Below are positions 1 to 7,263 of a stretch of DNA of 64,000 nucleotides, in pieces. Position 1 is the first letter of the stretch, and each line of letters opens with the position of its first letter. The DNA lies in NCBI RefSeq assembly GCF_902168435.1, contig NZ_LR656176.1, positions 62,001-126,000 on the forward strand, in the 5' to 3' direction. The position numbers were made by a program, and so were the translations under genes. The notes under the pieces are model-generated. The model saw nothing but the letters and a program-made list of their open reading frames with translations, was not told the DNA's origin and did no database searches. The stretch is from Bacillus marasmi (GTDB taxonomy: Bacteria; Bacillota; Bacilli; Bacillales; Cytobacillaceae).

Positions 1-1233
1 GATTTCTCCTGCTTCTAATTCCTTAATTGCTTCTTCTAGGCTACCAGGTAGGTTCGTAATTCCTTTGAATGCTCTTTCTTCATCATCCATATGGAAGATA
101 TCTTCATTTACTGGAGCTGGAGCTTCAAGTTCCTTTTCGATTCCATCTAAACCAGCAGCTGCAATTACTGCAAAAGTTAGGTATGGATTAGCTGCTGGGT
201 CTGGACAACGTAACTCTACACGAGTTGCAAGACCTTTTTTCGCTGGAATGCGGATAAGAGCTGAACGGTTAGAAGCAGACCAAGCTAAGTATACTGGAGC
301 TTCATAGCCAGGTACTAAACGCTTATAAGAGTTTACTAGTGGATTTGTTACAGCTGTAAAACTCTTTACATTTTCTAGTACTCCTGCGATAAATTGGTAA
401 GCTTCTTTAGATAATTGTAATTCATCACTAGGGTCAAAAAATGCATTTTCGTTTCCTTTGAAAAATGACATATTTACGTGCATACCAGAACCATTTATTC
501 CAAATACAGGCTTCGGCATAAAGGTTGCATGCAGACCAAATTTTTTCGCAATAGTCTTAACTACCCATTTGTAAGTAGTTGAACGATCAGCAGCTGTTAA
601 TGCATCACCGTATTTGAAGTTAATTTCATGCTGTCCTTCAGCAACTTCATGATGAGATGCTTCGATTGTGAAGCCCATTGCTTTTAAAGCACGGTAGATT
701 TCTAAACGAACACGTTCACCAAGATCATGTGGCGATGGCTCGAAATAGCCTGCTTTATCAGCAAGTTCTTGTGTTGTGTATCCATTGTCATCATTTTTAA
801 AAAGGAAGAATTCTAGCTCAGGTCCAACAGAAATGGTATAGCCTTTATCTGCCGCACGTTCCACAGTCTTCTTAAGAACATTTCTAGTATCTCCCTCATA
901 AGGTGTCCCATCTGGATTAGCGACAGAGCAAAGGAAACGAGCCTCTGAATATCCAGCTTCAACAGTCCAAGGAAGAACAGCAAAAGTGCTTAAGTCAGGC
1001 TGAAGATATAAATCTGATTTGTTAATTGGCGAAAAACCTGTAATGGATGAACCATCGAACATCATTTTACCTTCAACAACGTCTTCTAATTGTTCAACAG
1101 TTACAGTTACATGCTTTAAGATTCCTTCGATATCAACAAATTGCAAATGTAGTAATTCAACGCTTTTTTCGTTAATAGTTTGCTTGATTTGATCTAAAGC
1201 AGTTGTTGATGCAGATAAATTCGAAACAGCCAT
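1..1233 (-). CDS. glnA: Glutamine synthetase type I, 3' end cut by window edge
   Basis: Cytoplasmic enzyme making glutamine from glutamate, ammonia and ATP. The visible 411 codons carry the beta-grasp motif FDGSS, the substrate motif NGSGMHVN, the flap region with YEAP and the NRSALIRIP block; roughly 30 C-terminal residues lie outside the window. The ATG at 1233 follows a GTGAGG ribosome binding site. The N-terminus (MAVSNLSASTT) is longer than, and unlike, the B. subtilis GlnA I remember. No glnR gene precedes it, as would be usual in Bacillus; the upstream gene is a DUF421 protein. A SigA-type promoter and a perfect GlnR/TnrA site lie directly upstream, so nitrogen control is likely. It may be a second GS paralogue. 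Identity is certain; paralogue status is inferred. Confidence 0.96.
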   Translation of the reverse strand, partial: MAVSNLSASTTALDQIKQTINEKSVELLHLQFVDIEGILKHVTVTVEQLEDVVEGKMMFDGSSITGFSPINKSDLYLQPDLSTFAVLPWTVEAGYSEARFLCSVANPDGTPYEGDTRNVLKKTVERAADKGYTISVGPELEFFLFKNDDNGYTTQELADKAGYFEPSPHDLGERVRLEIYRALKAMGFTIEASHHEVAEGQHEINFKYGDALTAADRSTTYKWVVKTIAKKFGLHATFMPKPVFGINGSGMHVNMSFFKGNENAFFDPSDELQLSKEAYQFIAGVLENVKSFTAVTNPLVNSYKRLVPGYEAPVYLAWSASNRSALIRIPAKKGLATRVELRCPDPAANPYLTFAVIAAAGLDGIEKELEAPAPVNEDIFHMDDEERAFKGITNLPGSLEEAIKELEAGEI

Positions 1234-1255
1234 GTTATATTACCTCACATTTTTA

Positions 1256-1272
1256 TGTTATATTTTATTACA
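1256..1272. promoter_or_regulatory. GlnR/TnrA operator of glnA
   Basis: The 17-bp sequence TGTTATATTTTATTACA fits the GlnR/TnrA consensus TGTNAN7TNACA at every fixed position. It lies about 13 to 29 bases downstream of the expected transcription start, where a bound regulator would block transcription. The match is seen; binding is inferred. Confidence 0.8.
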
Positions 1273-1291
1273 TCAGTTATTCAATAATTAG

Positions 1292-1320
1292 ATTATAGTT
1301 AATTCTACATAGTTTGACAA
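1292..1320 (-). promoter_or_regulatory. SigA-type promoter of glnA
   Basis: On the minus strand, TTGTCA (1315-1320) and a perfect TATAAT (1292-1297) are separated by 17 bases. The expected start near 1285 gives a leader of about 50 bases that contains the GlnR/TnrA site. Confidence 0.75.
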
Positions 1321-1404
1321 CTATTTTTTTAAACTTTTTTCTGAATATTTATACTTGATTTTTTATAATTAATACGTTTTCCCGTATCTTTATACAAAAT
1401 GATG

Positions 1405-1440
1405 CAAAAAAACGACATCCCCTTGGTTAGAATGCCGTTT
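1405..1440 (-). terminator. Rho-independent terminator after the DUF421 gene
   Basis: On the minus strand the stem ACGGCAT/ATGTCGT (one G-U pair) is followed by six T. It sits just past the stop codon of the DUF421 gene and separates it from glnA. Confidence 0.75.
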
Positions 1441-1446
1441 GTACGT

Positions 1447-2307
1447 TTATTTTTTTAGAATGATGGATACTTTATCTATTGCTTGTTGAAGCTTTTTACT
1501 ATTGTCTTCGTATAGTCGCTTTGAATCTGTATTTTCTGTTGCTAGCGCAAACGACTCTAAGTCCGCTTGACATTTTTTCATGATAGAAAGGATTAAAGGT
1601 CGACCTTGAGGAGCTACAACTTGCAATTTATCGTCATAGAGGTCTATTGTTAATTCTCCATAAGAATTTACCTGCCCGAGAAACACATTTTCAAGGGTAA
1701 CATCTAATTTTTCTAGTTCTGTATGTAGCCATGACCGACTGTAACCTATTGTATTTAAAGGTTCATCACATATTTCTCCATCCATAATGACTGTTTGAGG
1801 CTCTTTGATTGAAGCAACCTTGAGATCTATATCCTTTGCTGTAAGTGGTTGTTTCTCCTTCTTTAACATTACGGATAAATCTCCCGTAGCTTCTAAAATC
1901 GCAAATTCCACATCTGCTAACTGAAAGACATCTTTTTTTCGAAGCAACTCTAATAACTCATCAGTAGTATATCTTTCTTTTTTTAAATTATCTTCCATGA
2001 TTTTGCCGTCTTTAATGAAAACTGTCGCTTTGCCCTCGACAAAATTGCGAAAAGCTTTACTCTTTAATGAAAGCAAACCAGAGAAAAATGGAATTGCAGC
2101 AAAAACTAAAATGGCAATAATGCCGTGTAAAAAACTCCGTTCAAGCCCCACAGCAACTTCTGCACCAATACTTCCTATGGAAATACCTGTAACGTATTCA
2201 AAAAAGGATAATTCCGAGATCTGCTTTTTCCCTAATATCTTTGTAATTAATAATAAAATGACAACAAAAAAGATTGATCGGACTACTATATCAAGACTAT
2301 CTGGCAC
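1447..2307 (-). CDS. DUF421 (YetF-like) membrane protein with a DUF1657-like C-terminal tail
   Basis: A 286-residue protein with three N-terminal membrane helices (about 8-25, 38-55, 60-78) and a cytoplasmic DUF421 domain to about residue 235. Residues about 242-280 resemble the DUF1657 proteins encoded just upstream: FALATENTDSKRLYED here matches FALSTDNQRAKQLYQD in the 2623-2829 gene. Start is GTG behind AGGAGG. Membrane DUF421 proteins occur with DUF1657 and YhcN proteins in the mobile spoVA-type spore loci of Bacillus, so a role in the spore membrane is plausible. The biochemical function of the family is unknown. The fused tail suggests direct partnership with the free DUF1657 proteins. 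Confidence 0.88.
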   Translation of the reverse strand: MPDSLDIVVRSIFFVVILLLITKILGKKQISELSFFEYVTGISIGSIGAEVAVGLERSFLHGIIAILVFAAIPFFSGLLSLKSKAFRNFVEGKATVFIKDGKIMEDNLKKERYTTDELLELLRKKDVFQLADVEFAILEATGDLSVMLKKEKQPLTAKDIDLKVASIKEPQTVIMDGEICDEPLNTIGYSRSWLHTELEKLDVTLENVFLGQVNSYGELTIDLYDDKLQVVAPQGRPLILSIMKKCQADLESFALATENTDSKRLYEDNSKKLQQAIDKVSIILKK

Positions 2308-2336
2308 TACTCAAACCTCCTACAACCAAATTTGTG

Positions 2337-2543
2337 CTAAAAGCCTCTGTATTGAACTTCCTCTCTTTCTATTTCGTTAACTCGCTTTTTCAAGTCCATC
2401 ACAATTTCATGAATGAGCATCATTGTTTCATGTAACGAACGCTTCGATTCATGATCTTCGGTTTGCAGTGCTAAACGTGATAAGTCCGCTTCAACTCCCT
2501 TGAGGTTGGCAAGAGTATGCTTTACGTTTGATGCAACCGTCAT
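2337..2543 (-). CDS. DUF1657 domain protein
   Basis: A 68-residue, highly charged, probably all-helical protein starting MTVASNVKHTLANLKG, which matches the DUF1657 pattern (MTV..DVK..L..LK.A...L..FAL.T...). It has no signal peptide or membrane segment. It lies 30 bases upstream of the DUF421 gene and is probably co-transcribed with it. A second DUF1657 gene follows on the upstream side beyond a terminator-like hairpin. The family is found in sporulating Bacillaceae; its molecular function is unknown. Assignment rests on similarity to its neighbour and on the family pattern. Confidence 0.85.
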   Translation of the reverse strand: MTVASNVKHTLANLKGVEADLSRLALQTEDHESKRSLHETMMLIHEIVMDLKKRVNEIEREEVQYRGF

Positions 2544-2580
2544 TTTTTATCACCTTTTCTGAATATTGTTTTTAAGTTCT

Positions 2581-2612
2581 AAAAAAGGTTGGTTTTTTCA
2601 CCAACCTTTTTA
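2581..2612 (-). terminator. Hairpin terminator between the two DUF1657 genes
   Basis: On the minus strand AAAGGTTGGT and ACCAACCTTT flank a short A-rich loop and are followed by T residues. It lies just past the stop of the 2623-2829 gene, so that gene may be made in excess over the next two. Confidence 0.75.
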
Positions 2613-2622
2613 TCATGCAATT

Positions 2623-2829
2623 CTAATGCTGTTTATATTGAGGTTCTTCAGCCTCAATCTCTTGAACACGGGGCTCAATACTATCAATAACAGTTTGTGT
2701 TTGCTTAGCAGCGTCTTGGTAAAGTTGCTTTGCTCGTTGATTATCTGTGCTCAGAGCAAAAGTTTCAAAGCTAGCTTGAGCGCTTTTTAATCCAGCTAAC
2801 GCAGATTTCACATCATTGATAACCGTCAT
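2623..2829 (-). CDS. DUF1657 domain protein
   Basis: A 68-residue soluble helical protein, MTVINDVKSALAGLKS..., with the DUF1657 core FALSTDNQRAKQLYQD and an acidic C-terminus. GGAGGTG lies just upstream of the ATG. It is the paralogue of the 2337-2543 product and the closest match to the fused tail of the DUF421 protein at 1447-2307. It is the first gene of the DUF1657-DUF1657-DUF421 cluster and is followed by its own hairpin terminator. Known only as a family linked with spores in Bacillaceae; no enzymatic motif is visible. Confidence 0.87.
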   Translation of the reverse strand: MTVINDVKSALAGLKSAQASFETFALSTDNQRAKQLYQDAAKQTQTVIDSIEPRVQEIEAEEPQYKQH

Positions 2830-2882
2830 AAGGACACCTCCAGATTAATAAATATTTCTTAGAAATTATTGTTTCACTAATA

Positions 2883-3638
2883 TTAAAAATTAAACCCATA
2901 TGCCTTTACCTCAATTTTAGCAACTCTTGCTTCTGCTTCTTTGGGAATTTCAGGGTATGCGAGTTCAAAACCTGCTTCAGAGCCTGGATTAACTCCAATA
3001 TCAACCAACCCTACAAGTACACCAACAAGCTTTCCAGACTCATCTAATAGTGCAGCAGCTAAACGAATATCATCTTGTTTTGCATCGGTTGTATTTTTCA
3101 CCATACCGGTAACACGATAAGATGAATAATCATCTCCTTTTATTCCTTTAACCACAGAAGTTTCAAGTAGCGTGGGGTCCTCTTTTGTTTTGTCAAAACC
3201 AAAATTAAAGGTTGTTTCTTTAAAATTTGCAGAATCAGTTTCTCCATCAAGAATTGTGGTTTCACCAATGAAGGCTGTTTCATTTGGACCCACCACAGAT
3301 GGGACAGAATATACCATTGTACTTGTTCCGAGCACACTACCATCTTGCGCTTTATAGTTCATTTGGGTTTCACCAATTTCTACCGGAACATCACCAGTGT
3401 TTTTATATATGGCACCGGTGTGAACCCAAACTGAACCTATTGAATCTGTCCATGCACCACTTGCTTGGTCAACTATCTCAAGCTTTGCCTCTTGCTCGTC
3501 TTTTTGATTATCCGTTTGCTTTGTTTCTTCGGATGTATCTTTAGTATTTTTCTCATCTGAAGTACCTGCATACTCATTAGAACACCCAACAATCAATACC
3601 ATTGTTAGTAATATGATTATTGAAACGAATTTTCTCAT
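2883..3638 (-). CDS. FxLYD-type lipoprotein
   Basis: A 251-residue predicted lipoprotein: N-terminal signal peptide with lipobox IVGC (lipidated Cys19), then a Ser/Thr/Asp/Lys/Glu-rich linker to about residue 55. The rest is beta-rich with two repeated halves. Phrases such as VHTGAIYKNTGDVPVEIG and YRVTGMVKNTTDAKQDDIRL are typical of the FxLYD immunoglobulin-like domain. It should be anchored on the outer face of the membrane. The next gene upstream is another lipoprotein 46 bases away, so the two are probably one operon. The role of FxLYD domains is unknown, probably ligand or protein binding. Confidence 0.72.
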   Translation of the reverse strand: MRKFVSIIILLTMVLIVGCSNEYAGTSDEKNTKDTSEETKQTDNQKDEQEAKLEIVDQASGAWTDSIGSVWVHTGAIYKNTGDVPVEIGETQMNYKAQDGSVLGTSTMVYSVPSVVGPNETAFIGETTILDGETDSANFKETTFNFGFDKTKEDPTLLETSVVKGIKGDDYSSYRVTGMVKNTTDAKQDDIRLAAALLDESGKLVGVLVGLVDIGVNPGSEAGFELAYPEIPKEAEARVAKIEVKAYGFNF

Positions 3639-3684
3639 TAGGATGCATCATCTCCCTTTTCAGCGGCACAGGGATAGTCCGGGC

Positions 3685-4323
3685 CTATTCTTGTGCTTCT
3701 TCAGATTCCAAATCTTCCAGCGCATCTGGGTAAACTGTCTCACCGATTACCTCACCAGTTGCAACATCTTTTACAATTATTTTAACCTTTATATTTTCTG
3801 AGTCCTTTCCTTGAAAAAGCTGGTAGTACATCCCTGAAAGTCCTAATCCAAACACAGCAAAGCCATCAAATGAGTTTTCATATCCAGCGCGGTCAACTTC
3901 TAATGTAAATTCAGAATATGATTTGTTGGCAGTGACCTCTTTAATTGAAGGAGAATCCTTTCCATTTTTCATTTCTTCAATAGATTTTTGCAGTTCTGTT
4001 TCCATTTCTCTCATCATTTCTTTGTGCTTAGCTTTTGACATTTTGTACGTTACTGATCCATCAGCGTTCTTCGTGACTTGTATTCCTTCTGCTTCCGCCT
4101 CCGCTATTGAGCTTTCAGCATCTTCCCCTTCAAACATTGATGCCGGAAGAGTTATTTCTACACTTAATAAATTTTTATCTACGTCTATGGACTCACTACT
4201 ATCTTCTTCCTTTTTTGCATCTTTTGCCGTTTCGTCCGCGTTTGATTTCTCATCAGTTCCACAGGCCGTAACAAATACAAACATGAAAGCCAGCAAAATA
4301 ACCAATAACTTTTTCATATTCAT
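3685..4323 (-). CDS. Lipoprotein of unknown function
   Basis: A 212-residue lipoprotein with signal peptide and lipobox VTAC (Cys21), followed by a long charged Asp/Lys/Glu/Ser linker. The folded part begins near residue 50 (VEITLPASMFEGEDAE) and ends with a beta-rich region (VKIIVKDVATGEVIGETV). I do not recognise the family. It precedes the FxLYD lipoprotein gene in the same direction. The translation start is odd: the likely Shine-Dalgarno GGGGGG lies about 15 bases upstream, and the palindrome GTGCCTGGCAC sits between it and the ATG. The second in-frame ATG (4317) could also be used. Confidence 0.75.
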   Translation of the reverse strand: MNMKKLLVILLAFMFVFVTACGTDEKSNADETAKDAKKEEDSSESIDVDKNLLSVEITLPASMFEGEDAESSIAEAEAEGIQVTKNADGSVTYKMSKAKHKEMMREMETELQKSIEEMKNGKDSPSIKEVTANKSYSEFTLEVDRAGYENSFDGFAVFGLGLSGMYYQLFQGKDSENIKVKIIVKDVATGEVIGETVYPDALEDLESEEAQE

Positions 4324-4328
4324 TTAAG

Positions 4329-4339
4329 TGCCAGGCACC
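4329..4339. repeat. Short palindrome GTGCCAGGCAC, possible REP-like sequence
   Basis: An 11-bp near-perfect palindrome flanked by a C-run, lying only 5 bases from the start codon of the lipoprotein gene. The motif GTGCCTGGCAC is one I recall as dispersed in Bacillus genomes, but only this copy is seen here, so repeat status is inferred. Confidence 0.35.
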
Positions 4340-4503
4340 CCCCGAATTTTCTTGTTTCACAGGATGTTTTACGGTATTTGTTGATTGTTGTTATTAAATT
4401 TTCTTCGCTTTCCAAATTTGTATCCAAAGTCAAACAAATATTGGTAATATAGAGTTAGTTTAATCATTAGCTTAGTATGTGCTTTATTCAGGAGGAAATT
4501 CAT

Positions 4504-5085
4504 ATGAAATCACTAGCAGTTTTTTGCGGTTCGAAGTGTGGAGCATCAGATGTTTATTTAGAGGAGGCAAAGCTACTAGGTAAAGAGCTTGCACAACGGG
4601 GCATTACTTTAGTTTATGGTGGGGCTAGTCTTGGAATTATGGGTGCGGTTGCGGATTCCGTCTTAGAATCCGGCGGCAAAGTTATTGGGGTCATGCCAAA
4701 CTTTTTAGATACAAAAGAAAGAACTCATAAAGGTTTAACGGAATTACATATTGTAGAGTCCATGCATGAACGAAAGGCTAAAATGGCAGAGCTTTCTGAT
4801 GGTTTTATTGCTTTACCGGGCGGTCCTGGCACTCTTGAGGAATTTTTCGAGATTTTCACCTGGGGACAACTGGGACTTCACCATAAACCACTAGGGATTT
4901 TAAATACGAATTATTATTATAATCCCCTTGTAGCACTGTTCCATCACATGACCGATGCGCAGTTTATGGATGAAAAGTTTCGTTCGATGGCAATTGTAGA
5001 TACTGAACCCGGAAGACTTATTGATCAAATGGAAAATTTCCAACCAGTTACCGCTAATACTTATTTAACAGATGATCAAACTTGA
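4504..5085 (+). CDS. LOG family protein (TIGR00730, YvdD-like)
   Basis: A 193-residue Rossmann-fold protein of the LONELY GUY family, cytosolic phosphoribohydrolases that release a base from nucleoside 5'-monophosphates (cytokinin-activating in plants; native substrate in bacteria less clear). The hallmark motif LPGGPGTLEEFFE is present, with an N-terminal FCGSKCG nucleotide-binding turn and HERKAKM before the motif. The ATG at 4504 follows AGGAGG by eight bases; an in-frame ATG further upstream has no ribosome binding site. The gene stands alone, divergent from the lipoprotein genes and ended by a strong hairpin. Confidence 0.93.
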   Translation: MKSLAVFCGSKCGASDVYLEEAKLLGKELAQRGITLVYGGASLGIMGAVADSVLESGGKVIGVMPNFLDTKERTHKGLTELHIVESMHERKAKMAELSDGFIALPGGPGTLEEFFEIFTWGQLGLHHKPLGILNTNYYYNPLVALFHHMTDAQFMDEKFRSMAIVDTEPGRLIDQMENFQPVTANTYLTDDQT

Positions 5086-5097
5086 TATTAATAAACC

Positions 5098-5129
5098 AAA
5101 GTGACGCTTCTGAGCAGAAGCGTCACTTT
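5098..5129 (+). terminator. Terminator after the LOG gene
   Basis: A long stem AAAGTGACGCTTCTG / CAGAAGCGTCACTTT with a tight loop, followed by a short T-rich tail. It lies between convergent genes and could act on both strands. Confidence 0.8.
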
Positions 5130-5200
5130 ATATTAAGGTTCAAGTCGTTTCATCAACCCAAATTTGACTTGATTTCTATAATTTGATCAATGTAGCGTTT

Positions 5201-6004
5201 TTATAAGTAAACGGGAGTCCTAACTAAATCCTGTATACTTCCATCCTTTGCACTTCTTGTGTATACCCAAAGTTCCCCACCAATAGTTGTTGGATTCCGA
5301 TCAAATGGAATTGAGCTAGTAAAGTAACCATAGGCAGGTGCACCTTCACTTGCTGTTGTATATCGCTCATTAGAAACAATTACTCCGTTATAGTCTCTCA
5401 ACTGGTGTAAAACATTGGCTTCGAACGCCCTAGCTTGACCATCTATCATTTGACCTGATTTGATTTGGGTCACTGGAAGTGGTGACCACAGGACAATATT
5501 TCTTGAAGTTGGTAATGGAATGATTACATGATACCCTGCCCAAATCAGGTCTGATTGAAATCCTAATCGACCTTGGTTTACTTTAACAATGTTTAATAGT
5601 GGAATCCCAAATCTTTGAGCAATTGTTGTAATGGAATCGTTGATTTGTATTTCATAAATAAAAGCAGGTACTACTAGTGAATGGCCTTGATAAATCAGAT
5701 TCGGATTTGTTATCCGATTAATTCCTGCAAGCAAATCTGAAAAAGTGCTAAATCTTGTTGCAATTCGATTGATGTTATCACCAAATTGAACAATATAATT
5801 AACCTTTGCCGTATTTTGGGTTGGGACAAGCAACACGTTTCCTGGATATATCAAGCCTGGATCCGTTACAGGTGGAAATATATGATTAATTTTCATTATA
5901 GTTTCCACCGAACTTTGAAATCTGCGGGCAATTGAGTACAGTGTATCTCCTTGTTGTACCGTACAAATAAATGTTTGCTTGTTAACTACCGGCACTACCT
6001 TCAC
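5201..6004 (-). CDS. Protein with three LysM domains and a Gmad2 domain
   Basis: A 267-residue protein. Three LysM modules (about 10-56, 68-113, 115-163), each with the pattern GD.(L/I)..IA.RF and ending in (L/I)(V/I)P, should bind peptidoglycan-type glycans. Residues about 170-265 (VTQIKSGQMIDGQARAFEAN..., Gly/Tyr-rich end) match the Gmad2 immunoglobulin-like domain known from GerM-type sporulation proteins. No classical signal peptide is seen; many Bacillus LysM spore-coat proteins also lack one. This suggests a spore cortex or coat location. The gene is monocistronic and converges with the LOG gene. Confidence 0.82.
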   Translation of the reverse strand: MKVVPVVNKQTFICTVQQGDTLYSIARRFQSSVETIMKINHIFPPVTDPGLIYPGNVLLVPTQNTAKVNYIVQFGDNINRIATRFSTFSDLLAGINRITNPNLIYQGHSLVVPAFIYEIQINDSITTIAQRFGIPLLNIVKVNQGRLGFQSDLIWAGYHVIIPLPTSRNIVLWSPLPVTQIKSGQMIDGQARAFEANVLHQLRDYNGVIVSNERYTTASEGAPAYGYFTSSIPFDRNPTTIGGELWVYTRSAKDGSIQDLVRTPVYL

Positions 6005-6142
6005 CCCAAATTATGTTGTAATTCCTCATGTATATGTATTATGCAATGTGAAAATTTATGATGCTTTAATTTCTTCAGAGCTTTCTTTTTTATAATAAAA
6101 AAACACCCGCAACTTGTGTGCGAGTGTAACTAGTAATATTAA

Positions 6143-6382
6143 TTAAGCATATTTCACGCCAGCTTGTCTAATGTTATTGATATCAGATGAGGTGCATGGT
6201 GTAACAGCATAGGTCATTTCACATTTTGGGCAATTCATAATTACCTTTTCTAGGATAAACGTCTCACCGCATCCGCACGCGATATTATGTAGTACATTTG
6301 GTTCAAAGTGTGCTTTTCCTTGTTTTTTTACATGATCGACAATTGCTTTTCCATCAATAAAAGGTCCACATCCACAGCTCAT
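6143..6382 (-). CDS. Small Cys-rich probable zinc-binding protein
   Basis: A protein of about 79 residues with CGCG near the N-terminus, CGCG in the middle and CPKC near the C-terminus, the spacing of a zinc-ribbon-like or metal-binding fold. An ATG six bases upstream (6388) is too close to GGAGG (2 bases); the ATG at 6382 has the ideal 8-base spacing, so I chose it. Longer in-frame starts would run through the ribosome binding site. I do not recognise a named family. No membrane segments. Confidence 0.7.
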   Translation of the reverse strand: MSCGCGPFIDGKAIVDHVKKQGKAHFEPNVLHNIACGCGETFILEKVIMNCPKCEMTYAVTPCTSSDINNIRQAGVKYA

Positions 6383-6527
6383 TTTCATAACCTCCAAGTA
6401 ATTTCTCTCTGTTGAATTCTCTTTATATAGTTTAAAAGTATCATAGAATTTAACGGACTCCAAATATCAAAAGTCACATACTTTATAGCATTTTTGTGTC
6501 AACTATACAGTCTAAATCCCTATTTAA

Positions 6528-7043
6528 TTAATCTAATGAGTGACAGTACACTTTATAGTACCTTTTGCTCTCATAAAAAGCATCCTCAATTAAGGTTATT
6601 TTACATTTAGTATTATAAACTATTACTTCATTTTCCTTAGCATAAAGATGGTCTTTGTAATGATGATTAACAACAAAACCTTTTACGTTATCACAATAAA
6701 GGACTATTGGTACAAATTGATCATGGTAATCTTTTATGGATAACTTCTTATTTCTTACCATTTTATCAATGATATCCTCTGGAACATATTCAGCCAAAGC
6801 AAATTGCGTTGCTACCTGTTCATCAATTGACCAAGATGACGCCAGATCCCAATGGCTATATATGTGTCCAACTGTTACATCTTCTAATAAATACATGATC
6901 CCTCTATATAAACGAGGTATCCGTTCCCGTCGATTTTGAATTAATTGATATAGACCCTCCCGAGGCTCTCGAGTACCTAAATATTCATCCAGTAAGTATT
7001 TTTCATTATTCCCTAAAGGTGGAGCAATTAAAGTGGTAGTCAT
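6528..7043 (-). CDS. Probable small ADP-ribosyltransferase domain protein
   Basis: A 171-residue soluble protein without signal peptide. It shows the ordered R-S-E signature of arginine-type ADP-ribosyltransferases: LYRG (Arg47), SSWSIDEQVATQFA (Ser70/Ser72, the STS-like strand followed by an A..FA helix) and KENEVIVY (Glu137-x-Glu139). The closing segment CKITLIEDAFY...YKVY resembles the last strands of this fold. This would transfer ADP-ribose from NAD to a protein or nucleic acid. The assignment is my motif reading and is remote. The gene is monocistronic, flanked by a Cys-rich protein gene and a divergent LysR gene. No toxin-delivery domain or obvious immunity gene is adjacent. Confidence 0.6.
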   Translation of the reverse strand: MTTTLIAPPLGNNEKYLLDEYLGTREPREGLYQLIQNRRERIPRLYRGIMYLLEDVTVGHIYSHWDLASSWSIDEQVATQFALAEYVPEDIIDKMVRNKKLSIKDYHDQFVPIVLYCDNVKGFVVNHHYKDHLYAKENEVIVYNTKCKITLIEDAFYESKRYYKVYCHSLD

Positions 7044-7263
7044 AATAGAGTCCTCCCTTTAATTGTTGAATGATACTAGATATAAACTTTCTCATTCTTA
7101 TTTTAATGAATAATCTGTGAACTTTCCCCCACATCCATCACATTTATTGAATTTTTTCAAATTATTTAAGCATTTACTTGCAAGCAATGTTGGTTTTTAA
7201 TATAAATTGTTAAAATACTATATAGATACTTTTTACAAAATACTAGAAACTAGGTGCACGACC

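Noticed and set aside
3923-4327. Plus-strand ORF of 134 residues
   Set aside because: Antisense to the lipoprotein gene; composition Ser/Phe-rich, typical of an antisense frame.
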